Shown: one piece after another, positions 11,430 through 23,777 of the stretch
Position numbering within the stretch: position 1 is the first letter of the stretch
How the letters are laid out: the number at the start of each line of letters is the position of its first letter
NCBI GenBank assembly: GCA_038503035.1
Contig: JAVSML010000046.1
Span: 1,147,004-1,211,003 of the forward strand
Origin: Crocodylus rhombifer
Lineage: Eukaryota; Chordata; Crocodylia; Crocodylidae
Direction: 5' to 3'
Length of the DNA: 64,000 nt
Translations under genes and position numbers: made by a program
The notes under the pieces: generated by a model
Database searches by the model: none
The model's input: the letters and a program-made list of their open reading frames with translations, nothing else
Told to the model about the DNA's origin: nothing

Positions 11430-11860
11430 CTTGCTCCACAATCACGAGGTGGGGGCTGGAGAACCTATTCCCTGCTCAGCTCCGTGATCATGGATCTGGG
11501 TGGGGAACAGGCTCCCCAGCGCATGCCATCGGGGAGCTACCAGCGCCAGCTCCATGACAGTGGAGCTGCTGCTGGGAGATAAGGGACTCCCAGCCCCCTG
11601 CTCCCCGATCATGATGGTGAAGCAGGGGGTTGAGAAATAAGGATCTCCCAGTACCCAATCATGGTTTTTGAGTGGCGGGGAGGAGTGGGGCTTGGAGCTC
11701 CCTGCTGCTTGGGTAGGGGGACATGGTCTGCTCCCAGTCTCCAGTGGCAGAGCCCACCCCAGCAGCGAGCAGCTCCTAGCGGCAGGGAGCAATCTCCCAC
11801 TCCCTGGTGGCTGGCTGACTGGGAGCAGATTTTCTCCGAGTCAGGTGTGTTACTGCGCAG
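11430..11860. repeat. Degenerate tandem GC-rich repeat
   Basis: A word of the form 'cc(a/g)ATCATGG' followed by a GC-rich tail recurs at about 11444, 11487, 11548, 11606 and 11656, at uneven 40-60 base spacing. Lines such as AGGGACTCCCAGCCCCCTGC and AAGGATCTCCCAGTACCC look like diverged copies of one unit. The ORFs covering it are open because of composition and tandem structure. Confidence 0.35.
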
Positions 11861-11934
11861 GAACTATTCACGAATCAATCTGCTACTTGCAGTTGCAGGT
11901 AGTCAAAAAGGGCTTGATGTAGGAACTTAGAGGA

Positions 11935-14900
11935 AATTTTCCTGGGGCCTGAGCTACTGCTGATTATGCCTTGAGCTACTGGCAGAAAATAAAATGATCT
12001 CCTCATACCGTAGAATCTGTACAGCAGACTTTCAGATGCAGGAGTTGTTGACACATTTTTATTTTTAACATGGCATGAATCAACTTATTTCTTGAAGATA
12101 TTTTTACAAATATTTTATATGTGCAATACACACTATGTTGGATTAGGCATTCTTCTAAAATTCATGCCCCTACGTGCTGTTAACATAACATTCAAGCTTC
12201 TTCTGTGTCAGAAAGTACAGTGGAGGTGAGAGCGGCATAAAGAAAGACTTTTATTGGAAGCAAAGTGGCTATTCATCTGTGAAAGTCTGTAGCAACAAAA
12301 CAATAAAATTCAAACCCTGAATCTGAGAGAAGCAATGGCATGGAACCAAGGGTGTTTTTGCTAAAGCTTCCTTGTGTTTTGCTCAGTGACATGTCACACT
12401 CATTATATTTGATTCATTGGTTTCAGTGTCTAGAGCTGAGCATTGGTTTCAGCAACCAATTTGAAAAGGAAAAAAAAAAGATTGCTTAGAAACCAGGATG
12501 AGCACCGGTAATCCTGATTGTTTTAGACATGGTCTTATGATGAGCCATAATACTAGAAATGGTCAGGACACCACTGAGCATGCACTTCAAGGATTTGGAT
12601 TGTGCAGTATTTGAACAGGATTAAAAAGAAGAGTTTCTCATGATGCCAAAATTTGAGACAACGTTAAGTCATATTCAGCATCATGTCAGCTAATCATGAT
12701 TAAAACCTGCTAGTGTCTCAGAGAGTGACCCCAAAGTCAAGGTCAGGTCAGTGTCATTTAATTCCTGAGCTTCCACTTGTGTTCAAACATGATCGTGTTT
12801 TCTAATATGAACAAGCCCCCCGTGTGTCAGGTGGGGTTGTAGTATATTCTGTCGGCCGCACTCAAGCCCATTGGAGGTTTTGGGTTAAATATTCCCAGCA
12901 TACTAACCCATCTATAAAATGGGGAGAACATTAATACCTATTTCCCTATTTCCCATGTTAATATTTCATGTAACCACTGGTTTATCAATGGTAAGATATG
13001 CTCAATATCAAGAATGAGAATTGCAGAGATCATTGAATTACCTTCTAGTTAGTTTGCCAGTAGGCCTTGAAGCTCATTACACTTGCCTCAGCAGATGATT
13101 TTTAAGTTCTCTGTTTTAACTGCTTCAGTTGTTTCAAAACTATTAGAAAACAGACATGTAAATAGAAGAGGGTAAGGGTGCAAATATATTTTATACCATC
13201 TCGCTGGCAGTTCAGATAACAGCTCCCTACCCCAACACTTTTTATAGGCCCAGATCCTATAATCTTCATCAAGGTCTTTCTCAGAAAAAAAAATCTACTC
13301 TAGTCAGTGAGGGTCTTGCCTGAGTAAGGACTACAGATCTTGGCCATTTGTCAAGTAACTTCCTGACTTTCTGCTTTTGCTTGTATTTTCTGGTCAAAGA
13401 TGATGGGCACTCCTCTGCCTGTCCTTGAGCACGTCTCTGTTTCAGGCTGGAGAAAGAATTGCTGGAGTTGGAAGGAAATGTTTCCTTTTGTAGCATAGCG
13501 CTTCCACTTTGTCTTCCAAGGAGAGCAAGATTTTTTTGAAAGGAGAGAAAGGAAGAGAGAGAATAACGGCAGATACTCTCTCCGGCAATTTCAGCATGGC
13601 TTCAGAGGTGAACTTTATCAAAAAGAAGGGAGGTGGTGGCATAACCGTGCAGACATAAAAGACCCTGTGTGGCTGTTTCAGCCCTTAACCACCTAGTGTT
13701 TTGTGACAGTTTCTGGGACCTAGTTCTTTTTCCTGATGATGGCAATAATAGGTTTCCTTTTGACTAATTATCTCTTGTTCAGCAGCACTGGCTTTATTGC
13801 TACAGTGGGGATACACTTTGACTGGATGCATATGGTAGTCCTTTCTTAAATTGACATCAAGTCATGTTCTTAATACTCAATTTAGTTTTAGGATCATCTG
13901 AAATTCCCTATTGTTACTTTATCATCAGTAGAGCTCCATGAGTATTGCAAAAGTGGGAACGCTGTTGGAAACCAGCTGCCAGCACTTTCTGTTCATTGTG
14001 TCATCCAGTGCTCCTCTGAGTTTTTAGCTGATGAATGTGCCTGCAGTTATGTCTGAACTATGTATGGTGAGTCTATGACCCCATATACACAGTAAACACG
14101 AAGCATGTGCTAGACAAGTGGTCCAGCGACAGCTTTTGGATCCCCATGCTGCCTTTCCCTGAACACGGGGGACAACAAGTGTGGGTCTAATTCAGCTCAT
14201 TAGACCTAAAGGAGCTAATTATGAAGTGCATAACCCAGTGTCCTGAAAGCTCAGGTTCAGGTCAATTTTTGTGTTGTAGGATGTGAACAAAGCAATATTT
14301 GCAGGGCTGGGTTGTGCGTTAAATAAGCAACAGCTGTTCTAGTAGCAAGGTCTGGCTTTGGTAGAAGACATCCCATTTGTTTCAATGGGAGCTCCACCCA
14401 TGCCAGTCACAGCAGAAACTGGTCTCAAGCCTCTGATTAATGCTATACATCATCTATATATCTACTGAGTGTCAGACAAGAATTTTTGAGTCCTCATTTT
14501 AAATAAGTATTGAAGAGCCTGTAACTGGCTTGCTAATATATTATTATTTGATGTAGGCCATGATCCCTCTTGTCTTGTTTAAAAAATAAATAAATAAGGA
14601 ACAAGGCAAAGTGAGGTGGGAGAGTACAGTTGGACAGATGCTATGTGCAGGTTAAGAAAAGGAGAGTTCTTATTCCAGTCAGGCAGTGGGTTATTAATTC
14701 CCTCAAGTGGTTCTGCACATATCATAAACCACAAGAGCAGTTTAGCTCAAGAGGTTCACAAACGTCAGCGGGACCCCAGGAATTACAGCTATTTCAGATA
14801 TTGCCTGTTAAGTTGGGTATATTATCCTTCCCCTCCAAAGAAAAAGCAACGCGGCAATGTTAAAAATACCTGAATACATTTTGGGACATTAAGCATAAAA

Positions 14901-14935
14901 TATGTTGTGAGATCTATTTAATGCACACCATATAT
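11935..14935. other. Unique AT-rich DNA with one weak MIR-like piece
   Basis: I see no gene. ATCTATAAAATGGGGAGAAC at about 12909 resembles the MIR/L2-type 'ctataaaatggggataata' phrase. A short AAATAAATAAATAAGG simple repeat lies near 14585. The remaining ORFs are under 90 codons and lack domain features. Confidence 0.4.
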
Positions 14936-14939
14936 TTCC

Positions 14940-15480
14940 CAATGGGAAATGTAAGGGAAAAGCTGGCACTTAAACCCAGCGTTCGGCTACATTTCTGCAA
15001 GTCCCAGCGCTAACTTCCCATGATTAGAGATGCCAACAAGCTCTCCAAGGTTATGGTGCCTCGGTTTTGTGTCAAATGCTTTCGCTTCAAGTTTTAGCTC
15101 TCCTCTTATGCTCACAAGCTTATCTCTTTGATTGTCATGGGGCTGGAAAATAAAGTGAGAAAAAGTGGCTCGGCTGCCTCAGAGGAGAAATCGTACAGTT
15201 TGGTTTTCAAGCTGAGCTCACAGGGCACTGTTCAGGAAAGGACATTTTGCAGTCTTTCAGCATGAAAACCCACAAGATTAGGTCTCTCACCTGTTGAAAC
15301 TACTCAGAAATCCAGACCCCATTCTGCAGCCACCTTATTATCTCATCTAATTACCGTACAAGTTCTAACTGCAGGGATGTTTGATAATTTGCTAAAATGG
15401 AAAGTTCCTCAGTTGGACTCTAAATGTCCGTGCAGAAATGTTTTTACACGTGGAAGCTTTGAGAATTATTATTACATGGG
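14940..15480. other. Candidate conserved non-coding segment
   Basis: This stretch lacks the decay marks and repeats of its surroundings and mixes AT-rich homeodomain-like words with longer complex words, for example CCATGATTAGAGATGCC, TTGATTGTCATGGGGCTGG and CCTGTTGAAACTACTCAG. There is no open frame of note. The call rests on texture only, not on any alignment. Confidence 0.25.
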
Positions 15481-15482
15481 CT

Positions 15483-15499
15483 TAAAAAAAAAAAAAAAA
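15483..15499. repeat. Poly-A tract
   Basis: A run of about 17 A bases follows GGGCTT. No retroposed body upstream was recognised. Confidence 0.8.
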
Positions 15500-16135
15500 G
15501 CAAAGTTTTGCAGGATCAAGGACAAGTTGCCTTTTATTTTCTAGCTACTGTGATTTTTCTTGCTGTCACTTCGAGGGGCACAGCAAAAATTTGGGACTGA
15601 AAAGGGACTGATAATTTTCATCCTAAAATTTCTCTTAGATGCTTAACTCTAGCTAAGCTGCACACTCTCTGTGGCCACAACAGTCTGGATTTTTGTTAAA
15701 TAGAGCCCATAATTAGTAGGTAACATTTTTTTACAGCATAATAAAGCTTCCCAACAACTAAATTAATATTCAGAGACTGTGTGTTACTGATTTATTTCTG
15801 TATTGGAAATAGGTCAGGTCTGAGTCTGGACAACTTCCTACTGCGCATTTTCTGTGCAATTCTTTGGTACAGTAGTGAAGGATTAATTTTATGGGGAGTG
15901 TAATTGTTACAGTATGCTGGTACCTTGTTTACTTGGACTTTGCAAGTCCCACAACTCTTAATATACACACAATAAACAGTAATTTTCTCTTCTCAGAAAA
16001 TATGTAATAGCTGGCTGCTCTGCTATAATTTTACACAATACAACAGAACACATTCACTTACCGAGGGTAAAGCATCGTTATAAACAAACCGAGCAGAGTT
16101 AGAATCCAGCCCCAAATGGGTTGAGGGAACTTGTC

Positions 16136-16179
16136 TGTAATCAAATTGCCTACGTCCTGTAATCAAATTGCCTACGTCC
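16136..16179. repeat. Perfect 22-base tandem duplication
   Basis: The 22-base unit beginning TGTAATCAAATTGCC and ending TACGTCC occurs at 16136-16157 and again, without change, at 16158-16179. Perfect identity suggests a recent slippage or duplication event. Confidence 0.95.
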
Positions 16180-16869
16180 ACCACATTTATACATCTAATT
16201 ATTTTAATATGGATTTGACTGTTGAAAAGTATGTCATACCAAGACAGCCTGTAGGAAAACCCATCTTGTTTAGCAGTGCTAATTGTTGCACTTCGTTTGC
16301 ATGTAGCCAAAATGTGGGGACAGAAAGTAAATGACTTTCCAACAGAGCAAACAAAAAGCAGACCAGAAGAAATGATTAGGGACAAATGCATTGCAAGTGT
16401 TTAAGGTTCACCACATGCGCAGCTCTGTTTTCTTTAAGAATCTTTGTTTAAAATAAAAATGAATTATTTTTTTTTTTAAAAACACAATCCTGTACAGGGA
16501 TTTTGTTGTTTTTGTTTTTAATAGTATTGATAAAATAGTAATTCAATAACTGATGTCTGAATGGAAATAACTGCTTTAACAGCTTCTATGTAGTTTTATC
16601 AGGTAGAGGTTATATTGGAAAGGCCAATATTAATAAGGAAATAGTCTTACTCTATAATTCAGAGTAGATGGTGCTTCAAAACAAGATACATGAAACAACA
16701 TATTAAAATTAATTCAGCATTACCTCCTGAGGAACAGGCACAGAAACCAAAGGGATGTGCCAGGAAAAAAATAGGCTACCTTTGTGTGTAGAATATCTGT
16801 TACTGTGTGTCCTAGAGCTGTCTGAAATTCAGATCCAGTAATTGCAAGGAGAGACTAAATTAGAAATGG

Positions 16870-17765
16870 ATCAATTTCTGAATGGCAGGATGTTCCAAGT
16901 GGGGATCCACAGGGGGTCCGTTCTGGGTCCAGGGGAGTTTAACATTTTATTAACTACTTGATCACAAGGATAGAGATGACACAAACTGAGAAGGCATGAG
17001 ATTAGACCTGAAATGTTGTTGACAGACTTGGAGAACTGGGTTATATAAGAAATTCAAGATGGGGGGGAAATGTAAGGTAATACATCTAGGGAAGAAAAGC
17101 CACGTGCAAATATGCCAGGGCAGATGAGTACCTTGGGCACTGCATTGGGTTTTAGTGAATCAGATTCAGCATGAGTCGGGATGCACGGCATTGCCAGAAA
17201 AAAAGGCAGATGCGGTTCTGGGCAGCATGTACAGGAGTTTTGTACTTAAGTTATAGGTGGCAATAGCAGCACTCTATTCGGTGCTAGTTAGGTCTCAGCT
17301 AGAGTACTGGGTGCAGTTATGGGCTCTGGCAATTAAAGGAAGATATGGAGAAACTGGAGAGAATCCATAGGTGAGTAAAGGAGACGATACGAGGATTGAA
17401 ATGCAAGTTGTTAAGAAAAGATTGAGAGAACTCGGTGTGTTTAGTCTGAAGAAAAGGAGAACGGCACGACAACAATTTTCCAATATTTTAAGGCTGCCAT
17501 AAAGAACAAGGAGAACAACTGACTAAAGGTGGGACACAAAGCTAGCAGTTTATGAATCTGTCTTGCTGTAGTTTAATAAATCTCAAGTAAAAAAAGGCTT
17601 TCTTACTACTATCAGAACAGGAAACCTGTAGAAGCTCTTTTATTGGAAGTTTTCAAGAAGAGCTTGGTTGCCTGGGACCATACAGAAGTGGAGCATCTTA
17701 CAACTCGGCAGGGGGTTGGAATGGATAACTGAGGTCCTTCCAACACTGATTCTGTAATTTTCTGA
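16870..17765 (+). mobile_element. Decayed CR1 LINE (RT C-terminal part to 3' end)
   Basis: Translated by eye, the region follows CR1 ORF2: GGGGATCCACAGGGGGTCCG is the 'GVPQGS' block, AATGTAAGGTAATACATC and GGCAGCATGTACAGG follow, and GAACTCGGTGTGTTTAGTC then GGTTGGAATGGATAACTG and GAGGTCCTTCCAACACTG give the C-terminus and 3' UTR. The FADD region (about 16975) is lost. No frame longer than about 60 codons survives, so this is an old copy. Confidence 0.75.
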
Positions 17766-18015
17766 TTATCTCTACTGACTGTCGCTTGGTTCACTTTTTG
17801 GCTAGGTAGATAAAGATGGTAATTGTTTTGTATCATTGTACCTGATTTTTCATTGCCAAAGGCATGTGCTCTGAATTTTGCTGGTAGAATTTTGCTAATG
17901 AATCAAGTAGTTAGTTTGACTTTTTGCCTGATTTATTGAGTTCTTGTGTGATTCCTCGCCCCACAATTTCAATTTGCCTAAGGAGGGATATCCTCTTTTC
18001 GTCATGACTCTACCA

Positions 18016-18768
18016 AGAAGCAGGGATCCGGGATTCTGTTCACCACAGAAAAATGCAGTAAAACCTGGATTTTCTCATTTTAAGGAGGAAAAACCCGGGT
18101 TTCTCATTTGAAAGAGGAAAAACCCAGATTTTTCTCCTTAAAAGGAGGAAAACAGGGGAAACAGGGGGTTTTCCCTTGCAGGCTGGCAGAGTTCCAGGTG
18201 CCCCCTGCCCTTCTGGTAGCAGCAGGGGTGGTGGCGTGGAGTTGTGCCCCTCACTGCTACTGGGGGGTGCAGGAGGTGCATGGGGCTCCCAGTGGTGGCA
18301 CTGAGCTTCCCTGCTCTGCCCTGCTGTGCTGCGTCCCGCTTGCTGGGCTGCAGAGGCCCCAGGGAGTCAGCAGGGTGGGGAGCCCCGAGCCTGCAGCAGG
18401 CAGCTTGCATCCACAGCCCCCATGGGCTCAAATGTGGACGTACTTCCCCTGGGGAGGGGGAGCTGGCTTTGCACTCTACTGCCTCAGCTGCTGCTGCCTC
18501 CCACAGGCACCAGCTGGGGTTTAGGTGCTGCTCTGGGTGGCAGGGAGCTGCAGACCCGGGTCCCTGGCCCCAAAGCCTTGACAGCTGGGGGCCCCTGGCA
18601 GGGTTGGGGAGGCAGGGGGCTGTGGGTGGGGAGTGAGGGGCCCCACCAGGGCTGGTGGGGTTGTGGGGAGGCAGTGAGGGGCACAAGCAGGGCCAAGGGG
18701 GCTGTGGCTGGACCCACATCCTGGGAGCAAAGGGAGCAGGGGGAGCTCTGATTTTCTATTATAAAAGA
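18016..18768. repeat. GC-rich interspersed repeat, copy A
   Basis: The AT-rich left edge reads AAGCAGGGATCCGGGATTC, then CACCACAGAAAAATG and several GGAAAAACCC/TTTTCTC phrases. A GC-rich core with CTGCAGAGGCCCC, GGTGGGGAGCCC and GGCAGCTTGCATCC follows. The right edge is GGGAGCTCTGATTTTC then TATTATAAAAG. Both edges and the core recur at 21105-22352, so this is a repeat family and not a CpG-island promoter. The open frames of up to 193 codons come from composition. Confidence 0.6.
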
Positions 18769-19559
18769 ACTTGGAAACAAATGCTAAAAATTATAGGCAC
18801 CTAGAATTTATTTTATTTATAATGATTGAGGCACTAGTAGGCTTGCAAATTGCTTTAAAGTTGTAATATATCAAGAAAACATTGTGTTCAGCTGATACCT
18901 ATACAAATATATAGAGTTACTTTTCATTTTAATCGCAGAAAAAAATGAAGATTTGGGGGGTTTAATCAGAGAATTTGCAATTTTTAAACAGAAGGCCAGG
19001 ATCCCTGGTAATAAGGTTAGTTGAAAATTTGCTATTTAACCCTTATTGATAGAAAAGTATGTATTCAATTCAATTAAATGTGGAAAGTGTCTGTTGCTCT
19101 TTTTATTATTATTTGGCAGGGGAAAGAAACCCCTAAACTCCATTTTCTTCAGCCAAAGTTTTTGGTTTGGGGTGTTTTTGGTTTGGGATGTTTCTGCAAA
19201 ATCCAAATATATCTCTTTAAACTTAATAATCTCAGTTTGAACTTCCACTGAAACCTGGAAGACCTTTCATAGGCATCCTTGATATGCAATACTTCCTTAC
19301 TTGGTAGGGATGACTCCTCCGTGGCACAAAACAAAGTAAACTTAACTGTGGGAAGGGACATGCAAACGAAGCATGGAACAACTGTTAATGACTAACAATA
19401 TTAGCCAACAGCATATACATCTAACTACTGTCCCAGGTTGCTGGATAATTGTCCTAAATTAATTAATGGTGTGTATGTCCAAGCAGCTAACATATTCATG
19501 CAGTACTTGCATCCCTTTGTCTAATGCACATCCACTCCACGCATGGGTGGCTTCCAACC

Positions 19560-19960
19560 CAGTCCAGGGCTGACAACGGAAAATGTCCATTTTCTCCAGG
19601 GGTTATGTAATAAAGCCCTTTTCCCACAATGTGCTAACAGCTTTTAATGCTTAGGAGATTTTGTCATCTACAGTTCTCTGCAACTTGCTGAGAGTGTGTC
19701 GTCTTATATTCTGGCTCCAAATGGACAATCAAATAAAGAACTTCACGATTCCCCAGCTTCAGCCTGTTATACGTTCCATGGCAAGTAAACAATGGTATTT
19801 AGATAAAAACGATAATTAGCTGCCATGACTAATTATATGCTAATCCTCTATTATAACATGGCAACACTAAAAGAGATGCTTTTTGAGAGGTTTTATGTTG
19901 CCCTCTTGGGTTCTATAATTCCACACTTTTTCAACCTTCCTCTATTTTTAAACCCCCCAA
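19560..19960. other. Candidate conserved non-coding segment
   Basis: The segment is not repetitive and holds clustered AT-rich regulatory-looking words: GATAATTAGCTGCC, TGACTAATTATATGC, AGTAAACAATGG and TCCAAATGGACAATC. These resemble homeodomain, forkhead/SOX and similar sites. There is no ORF. The judgement is on texture alone. Confidence 0.25.
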
Positions 19961-20559
19961 ATGTAAATTTTGGCTAATTACCCACAGCTGCTGGCACCCA
20001 CACAGACACCAGGGTCTCTACTCATCCCCAACAAGTGACGGGAACAGAATTCATGATCACCTTTTCCAAAAGGATGTGCATAATTTGTAATTCTGTTCCT
20101 CTCAGGTTCTTATACTGACTTGTATACTAACAGCACTGCAAAACCAAGCCAGAGGCAGAACAAGTCAGCTGGGCCCTTGGGGCAACTGTGATACGTGGCT
20201 GATGCTGCTGTGTGGCTTCAGTGGCAACTGCTATTTCTCTGGACCTCCTCCAAGTTGGGGCTTGGAGCTGCTGTCTCAGTCACCCCATCTTAGCTACATG
20301 ACAGCTATAAGCAGATATATGTGTGGAAGTCAGCACTACTCCTTACTCATAAAAACTTCAGCAGATCCTATGTATCCATTTGCTCATAGATGGTGGTATT
20401 CATAGAATCCAATACATTGAATATGTGACAACTACCATCTTGACTGACACCAGGAAACAAAATGGGCTCTCCAGAACAGAAACCACTAGTCCGCTATGGC
20501 TGGAGCTAGTGTGTCTCACCTTCTGCATAACACAGAAAGGGGGACATGTCACTTATAGT

Positions 20560-20672
20560 TTTCATAGTTTCTAGGGTCGGAAGGGACCTGAGTAGGGTCG
20601 GAAGGGACCTGAGTAGATCATCTAGTCCGACCCCCTGCCATGGCAGGAAAGAGCGCTGGGGTCAAACGACCA
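20560..20672 (-). mobile_element. CR1 3' UTR fragment with internal duplication
   Basis: The plus strand reads TAGGGTCGGAAGGGACC, then CATCTAGTCCGACCCCCTG, GGCAGGAAAGAGCGCTGGGG and TCAAACGACC, the reverse complement of a CR1 3' end. The same order is seen at 32758-32845. The first 21 bases (TAGGGTCGG...CTGAG) are perfectly duplicated in tandem at 20572-20592 and 20593-20613. The fragment is about 110 bases with no coding part. Confidence 0.75.
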
Positions 20673-21104
20673 CTTATATTTATCATATGTACATACCTAC
20701 TTCCTTAGACACATCAGCTCAAGCAGGACTGCCATCCTTAGGAAGAACAGGAATTAGACAGAGAGTTGAAACCATGCATTTCCACAGTTTGAGGTCAGTA
20801 ATCAAGCTCTTAAGCTGGGAGCTGTAATATGTTTTATTTAGTTGAGTTTGTCTTCAAACGGTGCTGGTCTGACTCCATTACCTGAAATCCTGTCTTCTCT
20901 GTTTAAAAATCACAACTCCTCTAATTAACACCCCCACCAATCCATGATTCAAATGAAACACCATTATATATAGGTATCACTTGAACACAATGTTTGACTG
21001 ATATACTTATGATTTTTGAATTAACCGGGAAGCCTACCAGTACCTCAATCACTATAAAAAAAATACATTCTAAGTATGTATACAGGCTGGTATTTGTTTG
21101 GGGT

Positions 21105-22352
21105 TTTTTATCATGGAAAATCAGAGCTCTCCCTGCCCACTCTGCTCACCAGGATGCAGATGCAGGTGTCTCACTCCCCAGCCACAGTCCCCCAGCCCTG
21201 CTAGTGCCCTTCACTGTATACCCACAAGCCCCCAGGCTCCCAGCCCTGCCAGAGGGCCCCCCAGCTGCCAGGGCTATGGGGCCAGCGACCTGGGTCCACA
21301 GTCCCCTGTCCCTAACAGCAGCACCTAAGCCCTGGCTGCCTCCTGTGGGAAGTAGTAGCTGCTGCAGTGGAGTGGAGCACGGATCCTGGTTCCCTCTGCC
21401 CCATGGGAGGCTGGAGTGGAGCCTGTGGGGTGGATGCAGGTTGCCCACTGCAGGCTTGGGCTCCCCTCCCTGCTGCCCTCCTCCCGGGGCCTCTGCCGCC
21501 CAGGTGATGGGACCCGGTGTGGCAGGGCAGAGTGGGGCCAGACACAAACTTATTGCCACCACTGGGAGATCTGTGCTGCCATGGCGAGGTGCCCCCTGCC
21601 CGCCTGGTAGCAGTGAGGGGTGCAGGTTTATGAGGTCACCTCCACTGCTGCTCGGAGGGAACGGGGTACCTTGCTAGGGTAGCGCAGGGCTTGCAGCAAG
21701 AAGGAGCTTCCCTATTCTACCCTGAAGCACTAGGTCTTGCCTGCTGGGCTGCAGAGGCCCTGGGGGAGGGCAGCAGGGTGGGGAGCCCATGCCTCCAGTG
21801 GGCAGCCTGCATCTGCTCCTGCCTCATGCACAGATCTGGGGGCCACGTACCCCCTCTGTCTCCCCCCAGGAGTGTGTGCAATCCCTCCATCCCCCCCCCC
21901 TCCCACCCATGGCTCTGTCCCTCTTCCCAGCCCTCCCCACCAATGACTCTGTCCCGCTCCCTGCCCAGGCCCTGAGGCTGCACTTTCCTGCCCCAAGCCC
22001 CAGCTCTGCCCAACTCCCTCTTTCCCCCCCTATGGGGACCTCAATCCCTCCTTTCCCTCTGCCAAACTTACCTGTGGGAGCTACTCTCTGTTCTGCCTGG
22101 CAGCCATGTGGAGGTGTGAGCATGCACATGCACATGGCACCCCCTGCCTGACCTCCCTCCTCCTGCTCCCCCCAGCCCCTTGTAGGCTGGAACTCTGCCA
22201 GCCTGCAGGGAGAGCTTTGCAAAAGTGGAAAATCTATGTGTTTCTCCATTAAAATGAAAAATCAGTATTTTTCTCAGTTAAAAGGGAAAATCTGCTGGGG
22301 GGGGGGTTTCCATTTTTTGTGGCAAATGGAAAACCTGAATCCCTGCTTGTTG
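21105..22352. repeat. GC-rich interspersed repeat, copy B (rearranged)
   Basis: The outer ends match copy A (18016-18768) in reverse: the left end AAATCAGAGCTCTCCCTGC mirrors A's right end, and the right end, GGCTGGAACTCTGCCAGCC to AACCTGAATCCCTGCTTG, mirrors A's left end. Inside, 21110-21545 matches A in reverse, yet about 21580-21840 matches A in the forward sense (GTGCCCCCTGCCCGCC, CTGCTGGGCTGCAGAGGCC, GGTGGGGAGCCCATGCC). About 21845-22180 is C-rich and private to this copy. The many open frames are compositional. Confidence 0.55.
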
Positions 22353-22698
22353 TTTACTCACTCACTGGGTTCTGTGGAGATGCTCCTCATTTCCAGCACC
22401 ATAAGAATGAGGAGAATCTGGCTGTTGGGGTATAGTCCACCAGCTGGGCTCAAGGTTACAAGCATAAGGGTGTTGAAATACAGTTCTCATATTTCTTTTC
22501 ATAAACAGTATTGATAGATTAGCACGTTTAATCTTAAAGGCACCAAATGAAGGGGGCTTGTGCACTAACCTCAATAAAACACCAAGCCTCATAGTTTATT
22601 TATGCATTGATTTTTGTTCTCTACTTTTCCTTCATTTTCTGAACTTCCTTTGCCTTTTGGTTGCTACCAAACATAGCAAACCATCTTAACATAGCAAA

Positions 22699-22742
22699 CC
22701 ATCTTTACATAGCAAAGGCAACTTATTGCTATGTAAAGATGG
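22699..22742. repeat. Perfect 17-base hairpin
   Basis: CCATCTTTACATAGCAA at 22699-22715 and its exact reverse complement at 22726-22742 enclose a 10-base loop. Just upstream the words ACATAGCAAACCATCTT occur twice in direct orientation, so the arm derives from a short tandem repeat, one unit of which is inverted. The stem is shorter than a typical microRNA precursor. Confidence 0.85.
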
Positions 22743-23760
22743 ATGTCAATGCCACGGGTTTGTGCCTTTAACACTGGTACATCCAATTATAAACATCCAT
22801 GTTACCGGCAGGTCTTCTCTTTCACAATTCCATTGCTATTCACTGTTCTCATGGTATCAGACTGTTTAGTTTGAGTATGTTATCCATTACTTCATTTCCT
22901 GTGTATCACAGACTTGCCCAATACTTAATGATCCCAGGATTGGAATGTACCTTATAATAAGGTAACACTATTGTTCAAATTAGACTAGAGTCAAAGGTTA
23001 CAATCAGGATATGGGCCCCATTGTACCATTTAATATGCAAACTACATAAGGAAGCCCTTGAAAGTTCATATTCTTTTGTTAATTTAGTATTTTCGAGCAC
23101 CTAAATGGTTCTTACCAAAAAGCCTCCAAAAATAGATATCTTGTTGCTTGCTCAGAGAAGGTGCGAAAAGCACAGTTACAATAAACACATACAGATATTC
23201 ACAGCTTGTTTCAACCGCAAATTGAATCAGATCCAAACTTTACTTTGAGGTTCAAAAATGTTTTGATGCCTTTTCTCCCATTTTTTTGCAGTCTTCCCTT
23301 CCTGGCTAAGCAAGGCTCAAAGGGAACTGGAGAACAAAAAAGTACAGTGTTTGTTATGTGGGATTAAAAAACAGATCAAAGTTTTCTAAGTGATTCACAT
23401 GGTTTCCTGTCAAGCATCTGAGGAAAAAAATTAAATAAAAAAGAATGTATAATCTTTAATTGACTCAGCAATAGCTTGCCATATTCTCTCCTAATAATAC
23501 AGTTTCCTTTAAACTATAAGCCACACTGTCAGACAATGCCAACCCCGAAGTGTGTTAGTTCAATGAACTGAAGAAATCTCTGAACCATTTGAGGGCTGCA
23601 CATTGCCTCCCCAATCACAGAACAAAACCTTGCATTTTTCCGGGCATACTGTGATACTGTTATTATTTCTATTAATTATGATCTTTTAGGCAAGTTTCAA
23701 GCTGTGAGGACATTTTACACTCATTTGCCTTCCCACTGACCATGGAAAGAGGTTTCCTTC

Positions 23761-23777
23761 CTCCCCCCCCCCCCCCC
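23761..23777. repeat. Poly-C tract
   Basis: After CTTCCTC there is a run of about 15 C bases followed by TTAAAATTCCCCCGC. Confidence 0.85.

Noticed and set aside
10999..11582. 142- and 124-codon ORFs with hydrophobic stretches
   Set aside because: The two frames overlap, lack splice or promoter context, and run into a degenerate GC-rich tandem repeat. I could not identify a protein.
18138..18751. ORFs of up to 193 codons and a possible CpG island
   Set aside because: The sequence is a repeat with a second copy at 21.1-22.35 kb, so neither a gene nor a promoter island is supported.
20994..21677. 227-codon plus-strand ORF
   Set aside because: It begins in AT-rich DNA and continues through the GC-rich repeat copy B; the translation has no domain.
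22699..22742. Hairpin considered as a microRNA precursor
   Set aside because: The stem is only 17 base pairs with a 10-base loop, and the arm is a copy of an adjacent direct repeat.
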